Position numbers and translations under genes: made by a program. The notes under the pieces are model-generated. The model was not told where the DNA came from. It ran no database searches and saw only the letters and a list, made by a program, of their open reading frames with translations. From positions 5,338,403 to 5,402,402 of the forward strand of contig NC_016946.1 in NCBI RefSeq assembly GCF_000277125.1: a stretch of DNA of 64,000 nucleotides, written 5' to 3'. Source of the DNA: Mycobacterium intracellulare ATCC 13950. Its GTDB lineage: Bacteria > Actinomycetota > Actinomycetes > Mycobacteriales > Mycobacteriaceae. Positions 26,687 to 34,522 of this stretch are shown one piece after another (position 1 is the first letter of the stretch; every line of letters starts with the position of its first letter).

Positions 26687-29600
26687 ACGTCGACGGCAGC
26701 CCGACCAGCACGCCTTCGACGTCGCCGTCGGCGCTCACCAGCAGGCCGCGTCCCGGTGGGAGCGCCTGGGCGCGCACGTTGCGGTTGATCCGGTTCTGCG
26801 GGTCGTTGTCCATGTAGAGCTGGGCGACTTTCGCCGAGTTCTGGAACCTGATCCATGGATCCATTTGCAGCGTCGCCCAGTTCGCGCTGTTGCGGGTGGT
26901 GAACACGTGCAGGCCGATCTGGCGGGCACGTTCCATCAGCTTCCACAATGCGGCTCCCACCGGCGGTTTGGGCGGGTAACTCTGATCCGGGCGCAGGTCT
27001 CCGATGTCGTCGATGAGCACGAAGTGCCGCGGCCCTTCCCACGGCTTGAGCGCGCGCAGCTCCTCCTGGCTCAGACCCTTGGGAGGCAGCCGGGGCAGCA
27101 GCACCTGCTGCGCCAAGGCGGTGATCACCTCGTCGATCTCGTCCTGGTCGTATGCGTAGGCCCGCACGTAGCCCGGCCCGTGCAGATCGCGCAGGCCGTG
27201 CGGGGCGGTCTTGGGGTCGATCAGGGTCAGCTGCGCTTCCTCGGGGCTGAAGCGATTCATGATCGCCTCGCCAATTGAGACCAGCGACAACGTTTTTCCG
27301 CAGCCCTGCCGGCCCAGGATCATCACGCCCGGGCTTTCGCGCAGCTTGATCGGCACCGGCCCGAGTTCGTGGCGCTCTCCGATAGCAAAAGAGATCGACA
27401 GATGGTCGCCGGTCGGGTGGGCGGCCTCGTATTCCAGGATCGCCTTGAGTTCCACCCGCTGCGGCAGCCGCTGCAGGGTTGCGTGCTTGGTGACGCCGGC
27501 GACGTCCGCGATGCGGGCTCCGACGTCCACGATGCTGACCATCGCGCCGGTCGCCGGGTCGGACAGGGCCGGCACGCCGACGCGCAGCTCGTGCAGGCTG
27601 TCGGTCAGACCAAAGCCGGGGCGGTTCAGTGTCCGGCGGGCCGCGTCGCGCGACTCGAGCGACGAGTGCCCCATCTGGCTTTCGCTCGGATCTGCCAAGC
27701 GCAATTGGATTCGCGCCGTGGCGTTTTGCAGCAGGCTTTGCCGTTGCCCGTGAATCCAGCCGCCGGCGCTGCACATGACGTGCACCCCGTACTCGGGACC
27801 CCGGCTGCTCAACGAGATGATGCGGTCACCCAGAACGGTGTCCTTCGAATACAGATCGTCGTAGTCGTCCACCACCACGAAGACATCGCCGAACGGGTCG
27901 TTCGCGTCGGTGCCGCCCAGCCCGTCGCTGCCGGGCGCGAACCGGCGCTCGCGGAACCCGTCGAGGTCGATCTTGAGCCGCCGGAACGAGTCTTCGCGGG
28001 CATCGATCAGCGCGTCCATGCTGCTCAAAATGCGTTCGATGCCCTCGGCGTCCTTCGGCGACACGATGTCGGTGACGTGCGGCAACGACGCGGCCTGCGC
28101 GAGGGTCGCCCCGCCGATGCAGAAGAACGTGACGCGGGCCGGGCTGTACATCGTTGCCGCCGAACACATCAGCGTCATCAAGGTGGTCGTCTTGCCGCGC
28201 TGCTTGGCCCCGACCACGATCACGTTGCTGCGCAGCGCGTCGACCGCGTGCACCACCTGCTTGGACTCTTCGGGGATGTCCATGACACCCACCGGGAACA
28301 TCAGGCCCGGGTTTTGCCCGTAGTCGACGTGCCAGGGCTTGCCCCGGTAACCCGCGACCAGAACGTCGATCGGCTCCGGATCCTCCAGGGGCTCCAGCCA
28401 CGGCCGGCGCGGCGAGCGGTGCGGCACGTTGTGCAACGACTCCCGCAGCACGTCCACGATCTTCTTCCGCTTGAAACCGTCGTCGTAGTACAGGAATTCG
28501 TCGGGCTCGGCGTCCACGGCGGCGGCGGCTTCCAACGCCGTGGCGTCCGCGGCGTCCAACGGCTGGAACTGCCAGTTGTACAGGCGGGGCTTGGTCAGCG
28601 TCATGTCGACCGTCTCGGCGACTTCCTTGGTCTTCGGCACCACGAACGGGGCGGAGAGGTAGAAGCAGCGGAACGGCTCCAGATCGCGCGGCCCCACCTT
28701 CAGCAGGCCGAAGCCGTTCTCCTTCGACGGCAGGTGGTAGGCGGCGTCCGAGCCGATCACCTCGCGGCTGTCGTCGCCGGACTCGGCGCGCAGCGCGATG
28801 CGGAAGGCGATGTTGGACTTGACCTTTTGCAGCGAGGACAGGTCCAGGCGCTGGCCGCCCAGCATGAAGAACACGTTGGCGCCGCGGCCTTCCTGACCGA
28901 TGTGGATGATGAGGTTGATCCACTTCTCGTGGTTGGCGAACAGCTCCAGGTACTCGTCGACGATGACGAGCAGCACCGGTACCGGGGGCAGGTCGCGTCC
29001 GGCGAGGCGGATCTCCTCGTAGTCGTTCGCGTCGCGGGCGCCCACCGAGGTGAAAAGCTCGTAGCGCTGTTTGATCTCACCATCGATGACCCGGCGCATC
29101 CGCTCGGCCAGGTGGCGCTCGTCCTTGCCGAGGTTGGACAGCGCGGCCACCACGTGGGGGATGCCCAGGATGTCCTGGGCCGCCGACTCGAACTTCATGT
29201 CGACGAAGATGACGTTGAACGTCTCCGGGGAGTGGGTCAGCGCGATGCCGTAAACCAGCGACAAGAAGAACTCAGACTTGCCGGACCCGCTGGTGCCGAT
29301 CACCACCGAGTGGAAACCGAAGCCGCCGAAGTCCTTGGCGCGGATGGTGATGTTCTGCAGCTCGCCGTTGGGTTTGGCCCCGACCGGGACCTCGCACCAG
29401 CGCTCGTCGCCGCGGCCGCGCCGCTCGGCCCATAGCCGGTCGACGTCCAGGTCGCGCGGGTCGCTGATCCCCAGGGCGCGCAGCAATTCGGTTGCGCCGC
29501 TGACGGAATCGGCGATCTCGCTGCGGCTGGTCGGTGACCAGCGGGCCATCGCGCGCGCGTAGCGGTAGGCGCGGTGCACCGAAAGCTGGTCGGCGTGCGC

Positions 29601-30881
29601 GAAGAACTTGTTGCGCACGCGCAGCAGGGGCGCGGGGCGGCCGTCTTCCCCGTCGGAGTCCGATCCGTTCCGGCGCAGGGCCACTTCGCCGTTGACCGAG
29701 CCGTTGGGTGAGCTGTGCCGCTCGCTGAGCTCGAACACCTGGTCGGTGGCGAAGCCCACGCCGGTGCCGACGCGTGAGGCGATGCGCAGCAGGGTGATTC
29801 CCGCCTTGCCGACCTGGCCGACGACGCTCTCCCAGGCGTCGGGGCTGCCGGTGTTGTCGTCGACGATTACCAGGTGTGGTCCCAAATCGACGGTGTCCGT
29901 GGCGGTTTCCAGGGCCGAGCCCATGGCGGTGGGGCTGGCCGCGGCCAGCGGAGTCCAGGCGCCGCGCTTGCCCTTCATGTGCAGCTCGGCGCCCAGGGTC
30001 TCTTCGAGTTCCTCCGGCGTGGCGAAGACCAGGCGCCGAAAACCGCACGCGTCGAACAGTTCGTCGTGCAGGTTGTGCGGCAGCCACACGATCCACGACC
30101 ACACCTCGGGGTTGCGGGTCACCACCATCAGCTTGACGTCGCGCGGGTTGTGAAACACCGCCAGCGAGCACAACACGGAGCGCATCAGTGACCGCAGCCG
30201 GTCCAGGTCCTCGCCCACGAAGCTGAATCCGGGCGCCGACCGCAGGTTCACCACCTTGGCGATGTCGCGAATCTTGCGCTGCTCCAAAATGAAATCGCGC
30301 AGCGCCTGCCCGGTGACGGGTTCGAGCTCCTCGTCGGACGCGATGTCGGGCCAGGTCACCGACAGCACCGAGTCAGGGGCGTGCTGGACCCCTGTGCCGA
30401 GCCGTACCTCCAGGAAGTCCGCGTCGGCGCGGCCGCGTTCCCACATGCGTGGGCCGCCGATGATGGCGCCTAGGCCGCGTGGGTCGGAGTGCACGGAGTT
30501 CTGCCACTCGCGTTGCGCGCACACGGCGGTCTGGATTTCGTCGCGGTTGCTGTCGAGGTCGCGAAGGTAGCGTCGGCGGCCCTTTTCCATTTCGCCCCAG
30601 GTGATCTTGCGGGCTCGGCCGAAGCGTCCGGAGAACGCCAGCATGCTGAAGGCGCCGATGCCCATCAGTGGGAAGAAGCCGGTGGTCAGGCTGCGGACGC
30701 CGGAGACATAGAGCATGACGATGGTGCCGATGAGCGCGACGATCAGCGCCGGCACACCGATCATCACCCAGATGTTGCGGGGCTCGCGTTCCGGCAGCGC
30801 GATGGGCGCGCTGGGGGCCACCCGAACCGGTTTCGGCGGCTCGATCTTGACGCGGTTGATGGGGAACGCTTTCTTGGACAT
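26667..30881 (-). CDS. eccC2: ESX-2 type VII secretion ATPase EccC2
   Basis: A 1404-aa FtsK/SpoIIIE-type ATPase of the ESX core. Two N-terminal membrane helices (NIWVMIGVPALIVALIGTIV, GFFPLMGIGAFSMLAF) are followed by three nucleotide-binding domains with Walker A motifs GTSGSGKSEFF (about 530), GAKQRGKTTT (about 890) and GRQGCGKTLS (about 1190). It recognises substrates and powers export. Assignment to ESX-2 rests on the paired eccB2, the transglycosylase-like gene upstream and the position before pcnA. The next ESX-2 genes (PE, PPE, esxC/D, espG2, eccD2, mycP2, eccE2, eccA2) are absent; an MmpL gene follows instead. Confidence 0.9.
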   Translation of the reverse strand: MSKKAFPINRVKIEPPKPVRVAPSAPIALPEREPRNIWVMIGVPALIVALIGTIVMLYVSGVRSLTTGFFPLMGIGAFSMLAFSGRFGRARKITWGEMEKGRRRYLRDLDSNRDEIQTAVCAQREWQNSVHSDPRGLGAIIGGPRMWERGRADADFLEVRLGTGVQHAPDSVLSVTWPDIASDEELEPVTGQALRDFILEQRKIRDIAKVVNLRSAPGFSFVGEDLDRLRSLMRSVLCSLAVFHNPRDVKLMVVTRNPEVWSWIVWLPHNLHDELFDACGFRRLVFATPEELEETLGAELHMKGKRGAWTPLAAASPTAMGSALETATDTVDLGPHLVIVDDNTGSPDAWESVVGQVGKAGITLLRIASRVGTGVGFATDQVFELSERHSSPNGSVNGEVALRRNGSDSDGEDGRPAPLLRVRNKFFAHADQLSVHRAYRYARAMARWSPTSRSEIADSVSGATELLRALGISDPRDLDVDRLWAERRGRGDERWCEVPVGAKPNGELQNITIRAKDFGGFGFHSVVIGTSGSGKSEFFLSLVYGIALTHSPETFNVIFVDMKFESAAQDILGIPHVVAALSNLGKDERHLAERMRRVIDGEIKQRYELFTSVGARDANDYEEIRLAGRDLPPVPVLLVIVDEYLELFANHEKWINLIIHIGQEGRGANVFFMLGGQRLDLSSLQKVKSNIAFRIALRAESGDDSREVIGSDAAYHLPSKENGFGLLKVGPRDLEPFRCFYLSAPFVVPKTKEVAETVDMTLTKPRLYNWQFQPLDAADATALEAAAAVDAEPDEFLYYDDGFKRKKIVDVLRESLHNVPHRSPRRPWLEPLEDPEPIDVLVAGYRGKPWHVDYGQNPGLMFPVGVMDIPEESKQVVHAVDALRSNVIVVGAKQRGKTTTLMTLMCSAATMYSPARVTFFCIGGATLAQAASLPHVTDIVSPKDAEGIERILSSMDALIDAREDSFRRLKIDLDGFRERRFAPGSDGLGGTDANDPFGDVFVVVDDYDDLYSKDTVLGDRIISLSSRGPEYGVHVMCSAGGWIHGQRQSLLQNATARIQLRLADPSESQMGHSSLESRDAARRTLNRPGFGLTDSLHELRVGVPALSDPATGAMVSIVDVGARIADVAGVTKHATLQRLPQRVELKAILEYEAAHPTGDHLSISFAIGERHELGPVPIKLRESPGVMILGRQGCGKTLSLVSIGEAIMNRFSPEEAQLTLIDPKTAPHGLRDLHGPGYVRAYAYDQDEIDEVITALAQQVLLPRLPPKGLSQEELRALKPWEGPRHFVLIDDIGDLRPDQSYPPKPPVGAALWKLMERARQIGLHVFTTRNSANWATLQMDPWIRFQNSAKVAQLYMDNDPQNRINRNVRAQALPPGRGLLVSADGDVEGVLVGLPSTFTPPPQ

Positions 30882-30884
30882 TCT

Positions 30885-32372
30885 CTAGCCTCCCGGCTTC
30901 GCCGATGTCGTCACCACAGCCACCTTGCCCAGCGCCGGCACAGTGTCGCGCGCCAAAAGCGCTGCCTCCCGAGACAGCGCGGGACCCGCAGCGAAAGTCC
31001 GCAGCAGCGGCCAGGGCGCCTGGACCGCCGAGCCCGGATCAAGCCCGAGGGCCCGCAGCGTGGTCTCGTCGTTCGCGATCCCGAACCGAACCCCGTTGTC
31101 GGACACCCAGAACAGCGATTCACGCGAGTCCGAGGTGACCACGCCGCTGGTCGATGTCACGAAGTTCGCCGCGCCCGGCAACACCAGCACCTGGTTGGCG
31201 ACTACCGATGCCGGGTCGTTGTCGTCACGCACCAAATGGACGATGCGGTTGTCCAGGTAGGACGGTGTCGGCAGGCCGCGCCCGTTATAGACCACGACGC
31301 GCGCCCGCGGATCCGTCGACGCCTTCTCCCAGCCGACGCAGGTGGTCGGATCGGCCGCCGTGTCAATGAAATTCAGGCGCTTGGTCGGGTAGTAGTCGAC
31401 GGCCAGCGACGTCACCTCGGGGATGTTGACCAGCACGTCGGGGGTCACCACGCGCGGCGCCGTCGACCCGTAGGAGTTGGCGCTGCGCAACAGGTCGGCC
31501 ACGAAGCTGGTGATCTTTTGCACGCCCTCGGGCAGCAGGACGTAGAACTGCTTGCCGCCGCTGGCGGTTTGGGCCTGCAGCACCGCGCCCACCTGTGATC
31601 CCGAGACCCATGTCGACGGGGTCCCCGCCAGGGGCACTTGCGGGACGCCGAGCGGCTCGGTCGCCGGCAACGCGTCATACAGGGCCCGCGAAATCTCCAC
31701 CGGCAGCGTCACTCCCGGGTCGAGCCCCAGGCTCAGCGTGACCGCCCGGTTGACCGGATCGATCTGGGAGCGTTTGCCGCCCCAGATGACAAAGGTGTTG
31801 CCCTCGAACGTGACCAGCAGCCCGGCGTCGTCGCGCAGCGGAGTGGCGCGATCGTAGGCGTCGAGCTGGCCGGCGATCGAGGTCACCACGGGCCTTTCCG
31901 GGCTGCGCGGGCGTCCGGCGGTGTCGCACACCGCCCAGGCCGAGGTGGCGCCCCGATGGACCGGCATCGCCGCCGGCGCGCCGGGGATACCGACCAGTGG
32001 CCCGGTCGGATACTTCGCTATCTCAGCGGGTTTCACCCACGTCGGCTGGTTCGCCGTTCCCGTCGCCAGCCGCGCGGAGGTCAAATTCAACGCCGGGTAG
32101 AGCCGACCGTCGATCTTGGCGTAGAGCGCCCCGGAGTCGCGGTCGCCGATGATCGCCGAATCGCCCACGATGCCAGTGGGTTTCAGCACGTTCAGCAGAA
32201 GCATCCAGCCCGAGGCGATAGCCACGAGGAGTATGGACAGCATCAGCGCGGCCGTCTGCTTGCGGTCGTCGTGTTTCATGCGGACCGAGAACCGGGTGGT
32301 CGCCGCCCGCAGCCGCCGGTTGTAGAACAGGTGCCCGGAGTTCTGGTCGCGATTAGACAAACTCAGCGGCAT
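30885..32372 (-). CDS. eccB2: ESX-2 core component EccB2
   Basis: A 495-aa EccB protein, the same length I recall for M. tuberculosis EccB2. Cytoplasmic N-terminus MPLSLSNRDQNSGHLFYNRR, one membrane helix (AALMLSILLVAIASGWMLLL, about 40-60) and a large periplasmic domain with repeat-like segments (GDSAIIGDRDSGALYAKIDG). EccB forms the periplasmic part of the ESX complex. The ATG at 32372 follows the stop of the transglycosylase-like gene, and the stop is 3 bases before eccC2, so all three are one operon. Confidence 0.9.
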   Translation of the reverse strand: MPLSLSNRDQNSGHLFYNRRLRAATTRFSVRMKHDDRKQTAALMLSILLVAIASGWMLLLNVLKPTGIVGDSAIIGDRDSGALYAKIDGRLYPALNLTSARLATGTANQPTWVKPAEIAKYPTGPLVGIPGAPAAMPVHRGATSAWAVCDTAGRPRSPERPVVTSIAGQLDAYDRATPLRDDAGLLVTFEGNTFVIWGGKRSQIDPVNRAVTLSLGLDPGVTLPVEISRALYDALPATEPLGVPQVPLAGTPSTWVSGSQVGAVLQAQTASGGKQFYVLLPEGVQKITSFVADLLRSANSYGSTAPRVVTPDVLVNIPEVTSLAVDYYPTKRLNFIDTAADPTTCVGWEKASTDPRARVVVYNGRGLPTPSYLDNRIVHLVRDDNDPASVVANQVLVLPGAANFVTSTSGVVTSDSRESLFWVSDNGVRFGIANDETTLRALGLDPGSAVQAPWPLLRTFAAGPALSREAALLARDTVPALGKVAVVTTSAKPGG

Positions 32373-32374
32373 GC

Positions 32375-33229
32375 TCAGTACCCCTTGGGTGATCGGCGAG
32401 GATCGGCCTGCTGAATCCGATCGGCGAGATTCGACGCGTCGACCGCGACCCCGTAGCGGCCCATCGCGTAGTTGATGAACGCGCATGCCTGCGCGACGAG
32501 GTTGTGAATGTCGCGCGAGGTCCCTGGCTGGTGGTAGGCCGCGAACGTGGGCGCGATGAATTGAAAGGCACCCTTGCTGGGGGTTCCCCGCGCCGCGTTG
32601 GAATCCCAGTTGTTGATCGCGTTTGCGTTGTAATTGGACTCGCGGCGGGCGACCAGGTCCATCCCGCGTTCCCAGCGGGCGCGCGCCGCCGGGTCATGAA
32701 TGCCTTTGATATCCAGCGCTTTACGGATGGCCGCCAAGACCGCCTGGCGCCCGCTCGCGTGATTTCCGTGCATCGAGCGCCTCTGCGGGTAGTGCAGGCG
32801 TCGCAATCGGTGCGCGAGCAGCTTTGCGCGCCGTCGTGCTTTGGTGACGTGGCGGTGTTGGGTGCGCAGCCGTGTCGCCGTGCGCGCCATGGCTTCCCGC
32901 CGGCCCATCGGCGTATCGGCGGCCGGGGTCACGTCCGATTCGGCGGCTTCGAGCACCGCGCGCGTCGCCGCCCGAGCGTGCACGTGATCGGCGCGCGCCG
33001 CCGCGATGATGTCCCCCACCGTCCGGTCGGCGTGGCTTGAGTGGTTCAGCAGTTTTATCGAGGCGCCCGAGCGTGCGGACGCCGTTTTCGGCAGCCCCGC
33101 GGCGTGGCGCGCTATCGCGTGCGTCTGCTCCGCCACGTCACCGATGTGCGGGCTGATCGGGGTGCCCGCGAACAGGTTGTGGGCGCGGACCAATGCCGCG
33201 ACCGCTTGCATTCTCGGGGGATCGGTCAT
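32375..33229 (-). CDS. Transglycosylase-like (SLT-fold) protein of the ESX-2 operon
   Basis: A 284-aa protein, probable counterpart of Rv3896c. A helical, basic first half (MQAVAALVRAHNLFAGTPIS, ATRLRTQHRHVTKARRRAK) is followed by a lysozyme/SLT-like domain (about 185-284): WERGMDLVARRESNYNANA, NWDSNAARGTPSKGAFQFI, GRYGVAVDAS. The Glu in ARRESNYN is the candidate catalytic acid. No Sec signal is visible, so it may be exported by ESX or act as a phage-like tape-measure hydrolase. It could open peptidoglycan for the ESX machine. Start ATG 33229; the longer open frame upstream lacks homology. Confidence 0.78.
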   Translation of the reverse strand: MTDPPRMQAVAALVRAHNLFAGTPISPHIGDVAEQTHAIARHAAGLPKTASARSGASIKLLNHSSHADRTVGDIIAAARADHVHARAATRAVLEAAESDVTPAADTPMGRREAMARTATRLRTQHRHVTKARRRAKLLAHRLRRLHYPQRRSMHGNHASGRQAVLAAIRKALDIKGIHDPAARARWERGMDLVARRESNYNANAINNWDSNAARGTPSKGAFQFIAPTFAAYHQPGTSRDIHNLVAQACAFINYAMGRYGVAVDASNLADRIQQADPRRSPKGY

Positions 33230-33484
33230 CGACGTCCCCGCCCCAATCCACCTGTGCGCCGCCACGGCGCCGCATCCTTGCCGGACACTCGAGCTAGTAC
33301 TCCCACACCCTCCTGGCCGCGGATTCCGCGGTCGCTGCAGACGTACCTCATAGCATGCACGTATCGACAGTTCTGCTGTCAATAACGGGCAACCCAATAT
33401 GACTTGGGGCCGGCCGGCCGCGATTACGTAGCGACCCTACTGCCGGACGGACTACCGAACCACTCACCTATCGGTCGGTTGGGA

Positions 33485-34396
33485 CTAGTCCTTCGGCTCG
33501 TCCTCGGACGGCATGATCACGATCCGGCGATTGGGCCTGTTGGTGACCACCGTCGGCTTGGCCTCGCCGGATTTGCTGCCCGGGGCGCTCGGCGGGACCG
33601 TCAGGCGGCCCTTGACCGGCTGGCCGTTGGGCACGCCCGGGGCGGTCACCCGCTTCTCGACCGGCTTGTCCTTATTGCCGCCTTCACCACCGGCGCCCAT
33701 CGCACCCGGCGGCATCATCGGCATCCCGGTCATTCCCGTCTGTCCGGGCATGGCGGGCATGCCACCGGTTGCCGGCATTATCGGGGCCTTCGCGCCGGCT
33801 GGCGTCGTCGGTGGCGACGATGTCGGCACTGGCGGCGGGCCCAGTGAGCTGGCCGGAACCGTGCCGCCACCGCCGAGGCCGGCGCCGCCGCCGGAACCGC
33901 CGCCGAGTCCGGCGCCGCCGGATCCGACACTGTCGACCAGGTGCGCGCTGTCGGCGAGGGAGGCGGCGCCGTGCGCACCTTGAACGGCGCTCATCAGCGG
34001 CTGGAGCGCGCTCTGGCCGGCCTGCATCGCCTGCTGGGGAAGCTGGGTCATCGGCCCCATGACGCCGCCCATTGCGCCGCCCATGGCGCCGGTCACGCTG
34101 GACAGCATTTGCTGGATCATCTGCATCTCTTGCTGCCCGTTTGCCTCATTGGCCGGGAACTTCGCCGCGGCGTCGGCGGCGTGCGCGCGGCGATCCGCGT
34201 CGGCCGCTTCGGCATCGGCGGCGTCTTGCGGGACGCCGGCGTTGCCGGCTGCTCCGACCATCCCGTGCCCACCGTCTGCGGGCGAGGCGCCGCCAGGCGG
34301 AATTGGGAACGGCGTCGGGATATACGCTGGGGGTCCGCTGCCTAGCCCCAAAGTAGTTTGCAAGTCGGATCGGATGGGTCCCCCGGGAGTACCCAC
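33485..34396 (-). CDS. Pro/Gly-rich putative ESX-secretion-associated protein
   Basis: A 303-aa low-complexity protein. An N-terminal Pro/Gly stretch and an Ala-rich helical region (RRAHAADAAAKFPANEANGQ, about 70-90) precede a Met/Gln/Gly segment (MQMIQQMLSSVTGAMGGAMG). A Gly/Pro linker follows, ending in a conserved-looking tail RRIVIMPSEDEPKD. The start GTG at 34396 has a strong GGAGGTGA site 6 bases upstream. Position suggests a counterpart of the Rv3897c-Rv3900c group of ESX-2-linked proteins. Function unknown. Confidence 0.65.
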   Translation of the reverse strand: MGTPGGPIRSDLQTTLGLGSGPPAYIPTPFPIPPGGASPADGGHGMVGAAGNAGVPQDAADAEAADADRRAHAADAAAKFPANEANGQQEMQMIQQMLSSVTGAMGGAMGGVMGPMTQLPQQAMQAGQSALQPLMSAVQGAHGAASLADSAHLVDSVGSGGAGLGGGSGGGAGLGGGGTVPASSLGPPPVPTSSPPTTPAGAKAPIMPATGGMPAMPGQTGMTGMPMMPPGAMGAGGEGGNKDKPVEKRVTAPGVPNGQPVKGRLTVPPSAPGSKSGEAKPTVVTNRPNRRIVIMPSEDEPKD

Positions 34397-34522
34397 AATC
34401 TCACCTCCACCCCAATCGGAGAGCGCGCGGACGTTCGAGGCTTATCTAGGCGCTACCGATTACTCGTACCGCCATTTTGGCATAAGACGCCGCGAACGGT
34501 ATTCACCCGAGAATGCGGGCCG

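Noticed and set aside
27369..29435. Plus-strand open frame of 688 codons
   Set aside because: Antisense to eccC2, whose Walker motifs establish the real frame.
33317..33331. Palindrome CCGCGGA-T-TCCGCGG upstream of the transglycosylase-like gene
   Set aside because: Perfect but of simple CG composition in GC-rich DNA; no nearby regulator gene supports a function.
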